A DNA stretch of 64,000 nt, taken from the NCBI GenBank assembly GCA_014800815.1, contig JAAVFI010000050.1:1-64000 (forward strand), in the 5' to 3' direction. Under the pieces are notes generated by a model, which was not told where the DNA came from, did not search any database, and saw nothing but the letters and a program-made list of their open reading frames with translations. Below, piece by piece: positions 19,083-27,986 of the stretch (its first letter is position 1; every line of letters begins with the position of its first letter). A program made the position numbers and the translations under genes. This DNA is from Bacteroidales bacterium (GTDB lineage: Bacteria; Bacteroidota; Bacteroidia; Bacteroidales; Muribaculaceae).

Positions 19083-19655
19083 TTATTTATCTAAGAATGG
19101 GAAGAGTCTTACTAATTCGGCACGAAGTTCGCGGACGATTTTAGTAACACGAACTTCGATAGTGCGGCGTGAAACGTGCATTATTTCGGCTATTTCGTCG
19201 TATTTGCGTCCTTCCCAGCGACTCATCTTGAAGGCCGCTACAGAGTCGGCGTCGAGTCGTTCGAGAGTAGCGTTTATCACTTTTTCCAACTCGTTGTATA
19301 GCAAATACTTGTCGGCCGCATTGTGAAGTACGGCCTCGTCGAGCACACTCAGTGCTTTCGCCATGTGAGCTTCAACTATTTTCTTGTGTTTGATGGCGTC
19401 GAGGCAGTCGTGACGCACACATCTGAGCAAATAGCTTTTGAGCGAATTTACCTTGATACGCTGCCTCTGACTCCACAGGTCGCAAAATACACTCTGAACG
19501 ATATCCTCACAATCCGAGCGTTCGGCAATCCACGAATTGCAGTAAAGCACCAAACTATAATAATACTTAGAAAAGATTGCAGCGAAAGCTTTGTGGTCGC
19601 TTTCGCTCAACCTTTCCAAAAGAATATCGTCGCTCAGCGTGGAATATCCTTTCAT
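19083..19655 (-). CDS. ECF RNA polymerase sigma factor
   Basis: 'CEDIVQSVFCDLWSQRQRIKVNSLKSYLLRCVRHDCLDAIKHKK' and sigma4 'FKMSRWEGRKYDEIAEIMHVSRRTIEVRVTK'. Confidence 0.95.
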   Translation of the reverse strand: MKGYSTLSDDILLERLSESDHKAFAAIFSKYYYSLVLYCNSWIAERSDCEDIVQSVFCDLWSQRQRIKVNSLKSYLLRCVRHDCLDAIKHKKIVEAHMAKALSVLDEAVLHNAADKYLLYNELEKVINATLERLDADSVAAFKMSRWEGRKYDEIAEIMHVSRRTIEVRVTKIVRELRAELVRLFPFLDK

Positions 19656-19670
19656 GACATCCGTTTGCGT

Positions 19671-20519
19671 TTAATATTCCTCGACCTTCCAGTCTTCAAT
19701 TTGGCGTAAAACAATTTCGAAACCGGGTTCGCTGACAACAACATCGAACTTATATACGCTGCCCTGCATGAAGTCGATAGGGCCGAGTTTCTTGGTGAAG
19801 CTTACGCCTTTGAGAGTGCATGATACCACTAAGTTGGGTACGTTGCAGGCAATAACCGAGCACTCGGCGTTGCGGCCGCCGTTGAGCACAGTCATGGCTA
19901 TATCTCCTGTCTGACCATGCGTGATTTCACCCGAGAACAAGTCGAAGTCGGCCTTGACGGGCATATCGGAAATAGCAAAGGAAATTGCGGCGAGGTCGGC
20001 ATCGCTAATGCCTTCGCCTGCAGTGATGCCAAACTCCGCACGCGAGAGGATGTGCTTGAGTTGTACTTTGACAGGTGCAAGCGCCATATATCTGTTTCGG
20101 TTGGCCGAATAGAGGTAGTCGCTTGCAGCGGCTGCCGCAGGAGTGGCTACATCCAGCCGGAGAGTATTTGCAGCCGACGCCGATGCTGTGTAAGGAGTAT
20201 AGCAGAAGATGTTGACCTTCGAGCCGTCCTTGGGGTAGAAAAGGCTGTTGCCGGTATCAATCACGCCTTCGTCGTCCATAGGCAACTCAAGGTTTGATAC
20301 GATAGGAGCACCGTCTTCAGATGCGAGCATATATACACCCACTTTGGAGTTGCCCTCGAAAGCTTCGGGCTTATCCTTTTCATAGGGGGTGATCTGTGCC
20401 TTGAGCTGTACGGCAACTTCCGGAAGATCTTTCTCACCTCCTTCGTAGATATCCTCGCAGGATGTCAGCGCCGTGGTTGCCAGTATTATTGCACAGACAG
20501 GTAATAGATTGATTTTCAT
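19671..20519 (-). CDS. Fimbrillin-family lipoprotein
   Basis: Lipobox 'TTALTSCED' and 'DSLFYPKDGSKVNIFCYTPY'-type fimbrillin motifs ('VNIFCYTPYTASASAA', 'LKHILSRAEFGI'). Confidence 0.75.
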   Translation of the reverse strand: MKINLLPVCAIILATTALTSCEDIYEGGEKDLPEVAVQLKAQITPYEKDKPEAFEGNSKVGVYMLASEDGAPIVSNLELPMDDEGVIDTGNSLFYPKDGSKVNIFCYTPYTASASAANTLRLDVATPAAAAASDYLYSANRNRYMALAPVKVQLKHILSRAEFGITAGEGISDADLAAISFAISDMPVKADFDLFSGEITHGQTGDIAMTVLNGGRNAECSVIACNVPNLVVSCTLKGVSFTKKLGPIDFMQGSVYKFDVVVSEPGFEIVLRQIEDWKVEEY

Positions 20520-20599
20520 GTCGAAATAAATGAATATTTAACAATAAGGGGCGATAACCCGCTTAAGGCTGCCGCCCCTTATCTGCAAATATGGGGAAT

Positions 20600-22447
20600 T
20601 TATTTTACTTTAACACAGCGTACGTTCAGACCGTTGCAGGTACTGTAGTTGTTTATCTGGCCCCAATCGCCGTCGAACTGTACAGCCTGATTCTTGAGGG
20701 GATACTCAGGAGCGGCCATTGTACCTGAGAAGAGCATTGCACTTGTTGTGTTGCCGAATGTGCCGTCGAAGCGCATGCGACCGCCCTTGGGATAGATCGA
20801 GAGGGGATCTCCTACCAGTGCATTGCCGTCGAGATATGAAGCCCAGGGAGAAAGGCCGTTGCGGTAGTCGGGTACCATCCAGCCTGCGGGAGAGGGGTCA
20901 AATACACCCTTTTCGCCGGTAGCTTCTACAGTCCAGTAGTTGGGGCCGTAGAGGAGTTCGGCATTAGCGTCGGTTGTAATCCAGCTGTAGGGCTCACCGC
21001 CTGAAGTAACGAACAGGCCGGGGAAAGTGAGGATACGACGGGTAGACTGACCCTGGTCGCTGCCCCAGATACCGTCGACGGTATAAGTGAAGGGGTTATT
21101 GTCGATGTCGTATAGGGGAATTTCGGTGAGTTTGGTACCGTCGGTGGGGAATTTGTCGGTGAAGCTTGCGTAGGGCTCGTTGTTGCTGCCCTGGTAGTAC
21201 ATACCGATAGAGAGCGGGTTGTTTACGTCGTTGGAGAGAGCGCCGAGGTTGCGATCCATAAATACGTAGTCGTCAACGCCGTCGCCGTTGTTGTCTACAC
21301 CTACGGTGTGAGCTTCGGGGTCGAAGTTTGTAACCCAGATGTGGTATGACCATACCTTGTCGCCACCCATTGTTACGGATACGAGGGCATTACCTTCGAG
21401 CTCGCCGGTCTGTACAGTTACGGTGCTCTGTTCGCGCTGATCTGCGTTGGCATTGAGCTTAACGCTTGTTATCAGGCTCTTGTGGTCCTGCCAGATGAGA
21501 GTAACACCGAGTTCGCCGTCGTTGCGCAGATTGCCATTGTTGATGTAGGGTATATCCTGCCATACCTTGAAGGCCTTGAGTACGGGGAAAGTAACTGATT
21601 CACCGGGTTTTACCATGTAGCAGTTGGGGAGGTCGGCAAGCGATACGAGGGTAGAAGTGATGTTGTATTTATAAGCCAGACCGGCAAATACATTTTCGTT
21701 TTTCAGCGAGTAATCCTGAGTTTCGTTACCCGACTTGATCACGATTTTCGCATCCTCAGCTACCTTCTGAGCAGGCACATAAGCGCGGAAGTGCTTGGTG
21801 CCTACCATAGTCATAGGCAGAGATTTAACTTCGGTGCCGCAAGTCATCACCTCGTCGGTGCCGTATTCACCGAGGTTGAATGTGGCGGAAGTGCAGAAAC
21901 CTTCAGCAGTAAGAGCGCTGCCTGCACCGTCGACGATCTGAGCGTCGAGCAGACCGAGCTGGTGATAGAATGTGAGTGTTACCGTTTCTACCGAATTGTC
22001 GATGTCGGCTGTTTTGGCCATCATCAGGTCGTACATTGCTGTCGATGCGTTGTAGCCGATAGCCTTGGGGTCGACATTCTCAGCATAGGGATAGTAGGCG
22101 TAGAAGTCGAGTTCCACACCACTCTCGGGGAAGGTAACTTCTTTGTCGATTACCCACTGACCGCCGATGTAGGACAGTTTGTAGTTGTCGGCATAGTTGC
22201 CGGTAGAAGCGAGGTCGGCGGTTTCGCCTGCGGGGTGAGCAACAACATAGAGACCTAACTCGTCGCCATTGTCGAAAGTGGTCTTGAAATTGTCGTCAGT
22301 AGTTGCGCGAGAAGCGCTGCCGGCAGTAAGGATTTCGAACTTGATACCGGTATTCGACTCATTTTTGTTGCCGAAAAAAACATCTTCGTCTTGTGAGCAT
22401 GACGCAAGAATCAAGAGTGATGCTCCGTAGAAAATTAGCTTTTTCAT
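20600..22447 (-). CDS. Fimbrillin-like lipoprotein, large
   Basis: Lipobox 'LLILASCSQDED', 'FDNGDELGLYVV', 'ELDFYAYYPYAENV', and a C-terminal 'YVFMDRNLGAL...GLNVRCVKVK' domain. Confidence 0.75.
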   Translation of the reverse strand: MKKLIFYGASLLILASCSQDEDVFFGNKNESNTGIKFEILTAGSASRATTDDNFKTTFDNGDELGLYVVAHPAGETADLASTGNYADNYKLSYIGGQWVIDKEVTFPESGVELDFYAYYPYAENVDPKAIGYNASTAMYDLMMAKTADIDNSVETVTLTFYHQLGLLDAQIVDGAGSALTAEGFCTSATFNLGEYGTDEVMTCGTEVKSLPMTMVGTKHFRAYVPAQKVAEDAKIVIKSGNETQDYSLKNENVFAGLAYKYNITSTLVSLADLPNCYMVKPGESVTFPVLKAFKVWQDIPYINNGNLRNDGELGVTLIWQDHKSLITSVKLNANADQREQSTVTVQTGELEGNALVSVTMGGDKVWSYHIWVTNFDPEAHTVGVDNNGDGVDDYVFMDRNLGALSNDVNNPLSIGMYYQGSNNEPYASFTDKFPTDGTKLTEIPLYDIDNNPFTYTVDGIWGSDQGQSTRRILTFPGLFVTSGGEPYSWITTDANAELLYGPNYWTVEATGEKGVFDPSPAGWMVPDYRNGLSPWASYLDGNALVGDPLSIYPKGGRMRFDGTFGNTTSAMLFSGTMAAPEYPLKNQAVQFDGDWGQINNYSTCNGLNVRCVKVK

Positions 22448-22525
22448 TTATTAATTTAAGGGGTTAAATTTTTAACTCATTATCTTCGAGTGTTTTTGTT
22501 GAATATAAGGCTCGCTCTGAGCCAA

Positions 22526-22563
22526 ATTCGTATATAAGGCGATTGTCGTCGAATAACACACAT
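22526..22563 (-). promoter_or_regulatory. Predicted ECF-type promoter P1 (fimbrillin-sigma-FecR-GH3 operon)
   Basis: Minus strand: ATGTGTGTT-N12-TCGCCTTATATACGAAT. Confidence 0.75.
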
Positions 22564-22594
22564 ATTATTTTATAAATTTTTTTTAACATCGGCA

Positions 22595-22632
22595 ATGTGT
22601 GCATCTCACTTCGGGTCGCCTTATAAATAAGT
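22595..22632 (+). promoter_or_regulatory. Predicted ECF-type promoter P2 (GH63-like/WbsX/GH31 operon)
   Basis: ATGTGTGCA-N12-TCGCCTTATAAATAAGT. Confidence 0.75.
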
Positions 22633-22694
22633 CATGAAAAATTACTCCTGACCCGTCTCCGATATTTATCACCTTATAAGTATTATACCAATCT

Positions 22695-24206
22695 ATGCGA
22701 CACATCACACTCGGATTGCTGCTGGCATGCTTCGTGCCGCTTGCAGCATTTGCAGAAACTCCGTCGAAGGGTCCGCTGCCCAAAGAGCTGCTTCCCTCGC
22801 CGATATATTCACCCGAACCCGGTTTTACCGACCTTTACTGGAAAGCGTGGGAGCTTGCCTGGGATAGAGTAAAATATCAGGAGGGCGTACCTCAGTCGCC
22901 CTATATGGACGAAAATCTCTGGGACGATACCATATGGATATGGGATACGGAATTTATGGTGCTCTTCTGCCGCTACGCCCCCGATGTTTTTCCCGGCATC
23001 GAGAGTCTCGACAATTTCTACCGCTGCATACTCGAGAAAGACTCCACGGCGTTGAGGATTCAGCATCCCGACAATCCGCCGTTCTACTCTTGGGTTGAGT
23101 GGGAGTACTATAAAGTGACCGGCGACCGCGACCGTCTCGAAAAGGTATTCATCGAGCATCAGTGGCCGCAACGCCACTATCAGTGGTTCGATTCGCTGAA
23201 AATAGGCACTCAACTGCACTTCGAGCATGCACCCATATTGCTGCAGAAAGAAGACCTCGGCTATCGCTGGGGCGATGTGCAGAGCGGTATGGACAATACT
23301 CCCCGCACCGCCGATGCAATCTCTGTGGAAGATATGCTGTGGATGGATGCCGCCGCCCAGCAGGCACTCTCGGCTCTCTACATCAGCCGTATCGGTAAAG
23401 AGCTTGGCCGCAGCGATATGGTGGCTGAATACGATTCGCTCTATGCCGCCGGTAAAAAGCTCCTCAACGACTACTATTGGGATGAGGCCGACGGCTTCTA
23501 CTATGATATAAACAGCTGCGACACCACCCACATCAAGGTGCGCACACCGGCTGTCTACTGGGCTATGCTTGCCGAAGTCGCCGACAGCACTCAGGCCGGG
23601 CGAGTTGCTGCCTACGCTGCCGACTCGCTGGAGTTCGGCGGTCGCTATCCCTGGCCTACTATATCGCGCCGTCACCGCTGCTACGACAATGAGACTGGCG
23701 ATTACTGGCGCGGAGCCGTATGGTTGCCCACGGCTTATGTAGGCACCAAAGCCCTCGAAACCTACTGCTACAACGACCTGGCCGATGAAAACGCCCTACG
23801 CCTGCTCCGACAGATGGAGGAGACATACCGCACATTCACTCCCGCCACCATTTGGGAGTGCTACTCGCCGTCGGCTTCCGAGCCCTCGATACATACGCTG
23901 CCGTGGAACGGCAAGCGCGAGCGCGTGCGTCCCGATTTCTGCGGTTGGTCGGCGCTCGGACCCATATCGCTCTTTATAGAGAATGTGCTCGGCTTCAACA
24001 ATATCGACGCCGGCGCCAAGCTCGTGGAGTGGCGAAAGAAAGGGGAGGGCACTCAAGGCATACGCAATCTCCGCTTCGGCGATATCGTCACCGATATTGT
24101 GGCTGAAGACAATAGATTGACCGTTGAGAGCAATCACCCCTATACCCTCCGTATCAACGGCAGAGACTTATCAATAAAGAAAGGAAAAAATAAATTCAAA
24201 ATATGA
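22695..24206 (+). CDS. Trehalase/GH63-like (alpha/alpha)6-barrel glycosidase
   Basis: 'MDENLWDDTIWIWDTEFMVLFCRYAPDVFPG', 'YWRGAVWLPTAYVGTKAL', 'TIWECYSPS'. Confidence 0.75.
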   Translation: MRHITLGLLLACFVPLAAFAETPSKGPLPKELLPSPIYSPEPGFTDLYWKAWELAWDRVKYQEGVPQSPYMDENLWDDTIWIWDTEFMVLFCRYAPDVFPGIESLDNFYRCILEKDSTALRIQHPDNPPFYSWVEWEYYKVTGDRDRLEKVFIEHQWPQRHYQWFDSLKIGTQLHFEHAPILLQKEDLGYRWGDVQSGMDNTPRTADAISVEDMLWMDAAAQQALSALYISRIGKELGRSDMVAEYDSLYAAGKKLLNDYYWDEADGFYYDINSCDTTHIKVRTPAVYWAMLAEVADSTQAGRVAAYAADSLEFGGRYPWPTISRRHRCYDNETGDYWRGAVWLPTAYVGTKALETYCYNDLADENALRLLRQMEETYRTFTPATIWECYSPSASEPSIHTLPWNGKRERVRPDFCGWSALGPISLFIENVLGFNNIDAGAKLVEWRKKGEGTQGIRNLRFGDIVTDIVAEDNRLTVESNHPYTLRINGRDLSIKKGKNKFKI

Positions 24207-25414
24207 TTCAATCCACTAAATTTCTCACCGACCATATGCGCGTCGGTGCAGTGATGCTCGCGGCAGCCCTCGGGCTCGGCGCTTCGCCAAGAAATATTAC
24301 CAATGATACCGACGGCTATGTCGTGTCGGCCTATGTGTGGCCTTCGTGCCATAACGACTCTCTCGGTCAGCTCTATCTCTGGCCCGACGGCGAGGGCGAA
24401 TGGGAAGTGATAAAGAAAGGAAATCCGCGCTTCGAGGGACATTATCAGCCCAAGCAGCCTCTGTGGGGCTATGAGCAGGACGACGACCCCAAAGTGGTGG
24501 AGCGGTGGATCGATACTGCCACTAAATACGGCGTGAACAACTTCGTGTACGACTGGTACTGGTTTATGAACGGCCCTTATCTCGAAGACGCCCTCAACAA
24601 CGGTTTCCTAAAGGCCGCCAACAACGAAGATATGTCGTTCTACATCATGTGGGCCAACCATTTCGTAAAGAAAAACTACTGGAACTGGCATAAATACGGC
24701 GGCGATGAGTCGATACTCTTCGACCCTGTGCTCGATGAGGAGAACTACAAGATTGTGGTCGACCGTGTGATAAATCAGTACTTCACCAAGCCAAACTATC
24801 TCAAGATAGACGGAAAGCCCGTGTTCGGAATTTTCAGCATCAAAAACTTCCTGCGCGGCTTTGACGGCGACCTCGAGAAGGGCGCCAAGGCTCTGCGATA
24901 CTTTGAGAAAAAGGCTCGCGAGGCCGGCTTCAAGGGGGTACATTTCCAGGAGATGCCCGGCAACGGCGAAGTGCTCACCGAAGAAGATATAGCAAGGATA
25001 AACGAATATCACAAAAAGCTCGGTATCAGCAGTGTGGCGTTCTACAACATGGGTGGCTTCGACTGCGACTACATGACTCACGGCGCCAACAGTATCGACA
25101 TCCGCAACAGCTGGGACAAGGAGATCGACGCCCCCGTATTTCCTACCGTCTCGGTGGGTTGGGACGATACTCCCCGCTTCCCGCTCAAGGGGGCGAAAGA
25201 CGTTACCCGCTACCACAATACACCCCAATCTTTCGCCGGCTTCCTGCAGGCGGCAAAAGAGTATGTCGACGCCCACCCCGATCAGCCCAAAATGATAATG
25301 ATAAATGCCTGGAACGAATGGATCGAGGGCAGCTATCTCTTGCCTGACCGTCTCAACGGCTACGGTTATCTCGAGGCCGTGAGCGATGTGCTCGGCGGAA
25401 AGTATGACAAATAA
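24203..25414 (+). CDS. WbsX / GH99-like protein
   Basis: 'WIDTATKYGVNNFVYDWYWFMNGPYLEDALNNGF' and 'MIMINAWNEWIEGSYLLPD', the WbsX-family pattern. Confidence 0.8.
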   Translation: MIQSTKFLTDHMRVGAVMLAAALGLGASPRNITNDTDGYVVSAYVWPSCHNDSLGQLYLWPDGEGEWEVIKKGNPRFEGHYQPKQPLWGYEQDDDPKVVERWIDTATKYGVNNFVYDWYWFMNGPYLEDALNNGFLKAANNEDMSFYIMWANHFVKKNYWNWHKYGGDESILFDPVLDEENYKIVVDRVINQYFTKPNYLKIDGKPVFGIFSIKNFLRGFDGDLEKGAKALRYFEKKAREAGFKGVHFQEMPGNGEVLTEEDIARINEYHKKLGISSVAFYNMGGFDCDYMTHGANSIDIRNSWDKEIDAPVFPTVSVGWDDTPRFPLKGAKDVTRYHNTPQSFAGFLQAAKEYVDAHPDQPKMIMINAWNEWIEGSYLLPDRLNGYGYLEAVSDVLGGKYDK

Positions 25415-25432
25415 ATATTAGCACCTTATTGA

Positions 25433-27757
25433 ATGATGTTGAAGACAATCTTTACAGGATTGATGTTTGCCGCAGCCATTAGTGCTGCGGCGAATAATCC
25501 TCAGGCACCTGCAAAAGCAGTGGTGACGGCCGACAACGCCCGATTTACGGTTCTCACACCGGAAATGATACGTATCGAGTACAGCGATAAGGGAACTTTC
25601 GAAGACCGTGCGACATTCGCGATCATCAACCGCGACCTCGGCGAAGTGCCTCACTTCGATACCAGGGACGACGGCGAATTTCTCCATATCACCACCGACA
25701 AACTCAATCTTAAATATCGAAAAGGTACAAATCCTCTCACACAGCCGGCTTCCGATGCCAATCTCTCCATTACTCTCACTGTCGACGGAGAGCCCGTAGT
25801 GTGGTATCCCGGCAAGGAAGACCCGCTGAACCTCAAAGGCACAACGCGCACCCTCGACCGCTGCAACGGCGACAATATGCGCGGCGAAATGGAAGACGGT
25901 CTGATATCGCGCTCGGGCTGGGCCATTATCGACGATTCGTGGTCGAACGTGCGCCACGACGGCAGCCGTTCGTATGCTCTCGTTCCCAACGAGACCTTGG
26001 GTTACGACTGGTGGGCACCGCGCGCCGACGAGGATGCTATGGACACATATTTCTTCGGCTACGGCAAGAACTACAAGAAGGCTATATCCGACTTCACAAA
26101 GGTGGCCGGTAAGATACCCCTCCCTCCGAGCTATGTGTTCGGCTATTGGTACAGCAAATATGATTCCTATTCCGCCGACGATTTCCGCGGTATTATGAAT
26201 GATATCGAGAGCCACAATATCCCTGCCGACGTGATGATTCTGGACATGGACTGGCACTGGAACGGCGAGGCCGCAAGTCAGTCGGCCGGCATAGGCAACT
26301 GGACCGGCTGGTCGTGGAACACAAATCTGATACCCGATGCCAAAGGTCTCCTCAAAGAGATGCACGACCGTGGCTTCAAGACATCGCTCAATCTTCATCC
26401 TGCCGACGGTATCGACAGCATCGAGTCGCCCCGCTATTTTGCCGAGATAAACCGCGACCTCGACAACAAGTATAAAGACGGCCGTACGATTATCTGGAAC
26501 ATCGACTATGCCGACTTCACCAAATCGTTCTTTGACAATATCATCCGCGAGCATGAAGACGAAGGCGTGGACTTTTGGTGGCTCGACTGGCAACAGTATC
26601 TCACAAGCCCCTTCAATCCTGCGCTCAGCGAAACTTTCTGGTGCAACCACGTATTCTACAACGATATGGCTAAAAACCGCACCGATCGCCGTCCGCTCAT
26701 TTTCCACCGTTGGGGCGGTCTCGGCAGCCACCGCTACCAGATCGGTTTCTCCGGCGACGCCTACATCAACTATCCCACATTCGACTTCCAGCCCTATTTC
26801 ACGGCAACGGCATCGAACGTAGGGTACACTTACTGGGGTCACGACCTGGGCGGACACCTCATTTCCGACAAAACCATAGCCAACGACCCCGAACTTATAC
26901 TTCGATGGGTGCAGTTCGGAGTGTTCACCCCTATTTTCCGCACTCACGCCACAAAGGACAGCCGTATCGAGCGTCGTGTGTGGAAGTTTGAGAATTTCCC
27001 AACTATTCTCGAGGCTATCAGACTGCGCTACACCATTTTCCCCTATCTCTATACAATGGCGCGCAAGTCGTATGATACCGGTATCGGTCTGTGCCGCCCT
27101 CTCTACTACGAATATCCCGATGCTGAGGAGGCATATAAATATGAGGGTGAATATTTCTTCGGCGACGACATCATCGTTGCACCTATAACAGAGCCTGCAG
27201 CCGACGGCAAAATCACCGTAAAGAAGCTGTGGCTCCCCGAAGGTAACTGGTGGAGCGTATCTACAGGCGAACTCGTAAAGGGTGACCGCGAACTCACTAT
27301 GGGCTTCACCGCCGAGCAGATTCCTTACTTCTATCGTCAGGGAGCGTTGATACCGCTTAATCCTCCTACGGTGATGAGCACCACCGAACATCCGTCTGAA
27401 ATGATTCTCAACGTAGTGGCCGGTGCCAACGGTATCGCCACCCTCTATGAAGACCGGGGCGATAATGTCGACTATGCCACACAGTATGCAAGCACTACGC
27501 TGCGTCATCTCTCGAAAGGACGCTCCGAAATAATCACTATCGAACCCCGCGAGGGCGTGGCTACAGGCCTGCCTGCCGGACGTGCGTGGACTGTAAACCT
27601 CCTTGGCTGTTCAGAGCCCAAGTCTGTAAAAATCAACGGAAACACCTGCGGCAAAGATAATTGGGAATACAATGCCTCGACAGGCACACTGACTATTAAA
27701 CTTCCGTATGCCGAGTGCTCGCGACGTATGACCGTGAGCGTCGAGACCCGAAAATAA
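25433..27757 (+). CDS. Glycoside hydrolase family 31
   Basis: 'DVMILDMDWHWNG', 'GVDFWWLDWQQ', 'RWGGLGSHRYQIGFSGDAYINYPTFDFQPYFTATASNVGYTYWGHDLGGH'. Confidence 0.93.
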   Translation: MMLKTIFTGLMFAAAISAAANNPQAPAKAVVTADNARFTVLTPEMIRIEYSDKGTFEDRATFAIINRDLGEVPHFDTRDDGEFLHITTDKLNLKYRKGTNPLTQPASDANLSITLTVDGEPVVWYPGKEDPLNLKGTTRTLDRCNGDNMRGEMEDGLISRSGWAIIDDSWSNVRHDGSRSYALVPNETLGYDWWAPRADEDAMDTYFFGYGKNYKKAISDFTKVAGKIPLPPSYVFGYWYSKYDSYSADDFRGIMNDIESHNIPADVMILDMDWHWNGEAASQSAGIGNWTGWSWNTNLIPDAKGLLKEMHDRGFKTSLNLHPADGIDSIESPRYFAEINRDLDNKYKDGRTIIWNIDYADFTKSFFDNIIREHEDEGVDFWWLDWQQYLTSPFNPALSETFWCNHVFYNDMAKNRTDRRPLIFHRWGGLGSHRYQIGFSGDAYINYPTFDFQPYFTATASNVGYTYWGHDLGGHLISDKTIANDPELILRWVQFGVFTPIFRTHATKDSRIERRVWKFENFPTILEAIRLRYTIFPYLYTMARKSYDTGIGLCRPLYYEYPDAEEAYKYEGEYFFGDDIIVAPITEPAADGKITVKKLWLPEGNWWSVSTGELVKGDRELTMGFTAEQIPYFYRQGALIPLNPPTVMSTTEHPSEMILNVVAGANGIATLYEDRGDNVDYATQYASTTLRHLSKGRSEIITIEPREGVATGLPAGRAWTVNLLGCSEPKSVKINGNTCGKDNWEYNASTGTLTIKLPYAECSRRMTVSVETRK

Positions 27758-27786
27758 CACTGAATATTCGTCCTTTATTCAACAGA

Positions 27787-27823
27787 TAGCAGTCTTAGTG
27801 GCATCAGTCATATAAGACTGCTA
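27787..27823. terminator. Terminator after GH31
   Basis: tagcagtctta(27787-27797)/taagactgcta(27813-27823) followed by tttta. Confidence 0.7.
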
Positions 27824-27900
27824 TTTTAGTATTTATTAATTTTTGCGAGTCCGGAATACGTGAAATAGTCTGAATATTTTTCTTCAAAATTTAAAAGGGG

Positions 27901-27938
27901 ATGTGTGTTAGCCAAGTTTAGTCGCCTTATAGACGAAT
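27901..27938 (+). promoter_or_regulatory. Predicted ECF-type promoter P3 (SusC/D operon)
   Basis: ATGTGTGTT-N12-TCGCCTTATAGACGAAT. Confidence 0.8.
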
Positions 27939-27986
27939 AGAAAAGTATATTTCACGTACTAATACCATTTTTAACAAAATAAACCA

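Noticed and set aside
22624-22643. taaataagtcatgaaaaatta resembling the TAAGTAAGTCATG repeat end
   Set aside because: Single arm only, no partner end nearby, and it lies in the P2 5'-UTR. Probably chance, though it could be a relic.
22669-22687. tcaccttataagtattat as a fifth ECF -10-like site
   Set aside because: No ATGTGTG box at 12-nt spacing and too close to the 22695 start.
25418-27508. 696-aa minus-strand ORF opposite GH31
   Set aside because: Antisense to a clear GH31 with catalytic motifs. The long open antisense frame follows from codon bias; composition is V/E/C-rich with no domain-like motifs.
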